Shown here piece after piece: positions 14,635 to 15,662 of a stretch of 15,662 nucleotides of DNA. A model generated the notes under the pieces. It had not been told where the DNA came from. It did no database searches and saw nothing but the letters and a program-made list of their open reading frames with translations. Source of the DNA: Acidobacteriota bacterium (GTDB lineage Bacteria > Acidobacteriota > Terriglobia > Terriglobales > Acidobacteriaceae); contig JAGWML010000041.1 in the NCBI GenBank assembly GCA_028873155.1, forward strand, positions 1 through 15,662, written 5' to 3'. The position numbers and the translations under genes were made by a program. How positions within the stretch are numbered: position 1 is the first letter of the stretch; each line of letters opens with the position of its first letter.

Positions 14635-14643
14635 TGCTAGTCT
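14635..14643 (+). promoter_or_regulatory. Extended -10 promoter element for the acyl-CoA dehydrogenase
   Basis: TGCTAGTCT fits TGnTAnnnT and ends 37 bases before ATG 14681, the same distance as before araD. It is followed by TTGCGG and GTTTGGAA (14649-14656), matching the araD promoter region at identical spacing. No clear -35 is seen. The expected start is near 14650. Confidence 0.45.
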
Positions 14644-14680
14644 TGCGGGTTTGGAATCGGCGGAGAAAGAAGGATTCGTT

Positions 14681-15662
14681 ATGGCATTTAAATTTCAGGG
14701 GTTTGATTTTCTGAATCTGGACGCGACGTTTTCAGAGGACGAGTTGCTGGTGCGGCGCACCGCGCGCGAGTTTGTGGACGACAACCTGATGCCGATTGTG
14801 GAGGAGTGCTTTCGCACGGAGCGGTTTCCGCGCGAGCTGGTGCCGTTGATGGGTGAGATGGGCTTCTTTGGCGCGAACCTGGAGGGCTACGGCTGCGCGG
14901 GGATGTCGAATGTGGAGTATGGGCTGGTGATGCAGGAGCTGGAGCGCGGCGACTCGGGACTGCGCAGCTTTGTGAGCGTGCAGTCGGCGCTGGTGATGTA
15001 TCCCATCTACACGTTTGGGACGGAAGCGCAGAAGCAGCAATGGCTGCCGGGACTGGCGGCGGGCAAGAAGATTGGCTGCTTCGGGCTGACGGAGCCGGGA
15101 TTTGGATCGAACCCCGGAGGCATGACGACGACGGCGCACAAGGCGGGCGATGAGTACATTCTCAACGGCGAGAAGATGTGGATCACGTCGGGCAATGTGG
15201 CCGATGTGGCGGTGATCTGGGCGAAGGTGGAAGACGAGGACAACCGCGTGCGCGGCTTCCTTGTCGAGACGGACCGGCCCGGCTTTCGCGCGACGGAGGT
15301 GCATGGGAAGTGGAGCCTGCGCGCGTCGGTGACGAGCGGGTTGTCGCTCGAAGATGTGCATGTGCCGGCGGTGAATCTGCTGCCGGGGACGGGCGGACTG
15401 AAGAGCCCGCTGATGTGTTTGAACCAGGCGCGGTACGGGATCAGCTGGGGCGCGATTGGCGCGGCGATGGCCTGCTATGACACGGCGCTGCAATATGCGC
15501 AGACGCGGAAGCAGTTTCATAACCAGCCCATCGCGAGTCATCAGCTGGTGCAGGAAAAGCTGGTGTGGATGGCGAGCGAGATTGCGAAAGCACAGCTGCT
15601 GAGCCTGCAGGTGGGACGGCTGAAGGACGCGGGAACGGTGGGGCATCAGCACATCAGCATGG
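14681..15662 (+). CDS. gcdH: Glutaryl-CoA dehydrogenase-like acyl-CoA dehydrogenase (partial at window end)
   Basis: The frame from ATG 14681 runs open through the last base; 327 residues are visible of an expected 390-400. AAGGA (14670-14674) is 6 bases upstream. It has the acyl-CoA dehydrogenase layout: an N-terminal helical domain, FGLTEPGFGSNPGGM (134-148), KMWITSGNVADV (165-176), and a C-terminal helical domain with RYGISWGAIGAA (251-262) and RKQF (276-279). Residues linked to glutaryl-CoA recognition in human GCDH (E87, R94, S95) are matched by E88, R95 and S96 in ELERGDSGLRS. It would oxidise and decarboxylate glutaryl-CoA to crotonyl-CoA (FAD-dependent, electrons to ETF) in lysine or tryptophan breakdown. 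The catalytic Glu (about position 370) is outside the window, so the exact class is not proven. Confidence 0.88.
   Translation, partial: MAFKFQGFDFLNLDATFSEDELLVRRTAREFVDDNLMPIVEECFRTERFPRELVPLMGEMGFFGANLEGYGCAGMSNVEYGLVMQELERGDSGLRSFVSVQSALVMYPIYTFGTEAQKQQWLPGLAAGKKIGCFGLTEPGFGSNPGGMTTTAHKAGDEYILNGEKMWITSGNVADVAVIWAKVEDEDNRVRGFLVETDRPGFRATEVHGKWSLRASVTSGLSLEDVHVPAVNLLPGTGGLKSPLMCLNQARYGISWGAIGAAMACYDTALQYAQTRKQFHNQPIASHQLVQEKLVWMASEIAKAQLLSLQVGRLKDAGTVGHQHISM

Overview
The window looks like a chromosomal segment of a GC-rich (about 65-70 % G+C), Gram-negative soil bacterium. It is most likely an Acidobacteriota member (Terriglobia/Acidobacteriaceae-like). That placement is an inference from four things: the style of the histidine kinase, the glycine-zipper lipoprotein, the MlaE/MlaF pair, and intergenic hairpin repeats that I recall from acidobacterial genomes. 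No rRNA, tRNA, CRISPR array, integrase or transposase was seen.

Layout, left to right. (1) 1-1377 (+): the 3' part of a beta-class DNA methyltransferase with a C-terminal Mrr-like QxK nuclease-type domain. (2) 1378-1612: a spacer with two REP-like repeats and an extended -10 promoter. (3) 1613-2317 (+): L-ribulose-5-phosphate 4-epimerase (araD), followed by a clear intrinsic terminator. (4) 2318-2675: a regulatory spacer with an extended -10 box, a 14-bp perfect palindrome and a sigma-54-like -24/-12 element. (5) 2676-6969 (+): a two-gene two-component operon, made of a multi-TM PDZ/GAF/PAS histidine kinase overlapping an NtrC-class sigma-54 activator. (6) 6972-7025: a nested inverted repeat between convergent genes. 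(7) 7039-7818 (-): a glycine-zipper lipoprotein. (8) 7961-11174 (-): otsA-otsB, with OtsA fused to a membrane-bound sensor/HAMP module. (9) 11448-14554 (+): MlaE permease and MlaF ATPase (4-nt overlap), then a secreted Zn-dependent phospholipase C-like protein. (10) 14681-end (+): a glutaryl-CoA dehydrogenase, cut by the window edge.

How the parts may work together. The kinase/regulator pair forms an envelope-sensing circuit whose own promoter region has a sigma-54 element, suggesting autoregulation. OtsA and OtsB are a complete UDP-glucose + glucose-6-phosphate to trehalose route. In this OtsA the synthase is physically attached to an extracytoplasmic sensor and HAMP relay, which suggests osmolyte synthesis controlled directly at the membrane. 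MlaE/MlaF plus the phospholipase-like protein suggest envelope phospholipid traffic or turnover, but no MlaD (MCE) gene is adjacent.

The most unusual items are the sensor-HAMP-OtsA fusion, the methyltransferase-nuclease fusion with a low-GC central segment, the MlaF ATPase with Ser in place of the Walker B catalytic Glu, and the GAFTSA variant in the sigma-54 activator. Functions are assigned from motif recognition by eye; no database search was run.
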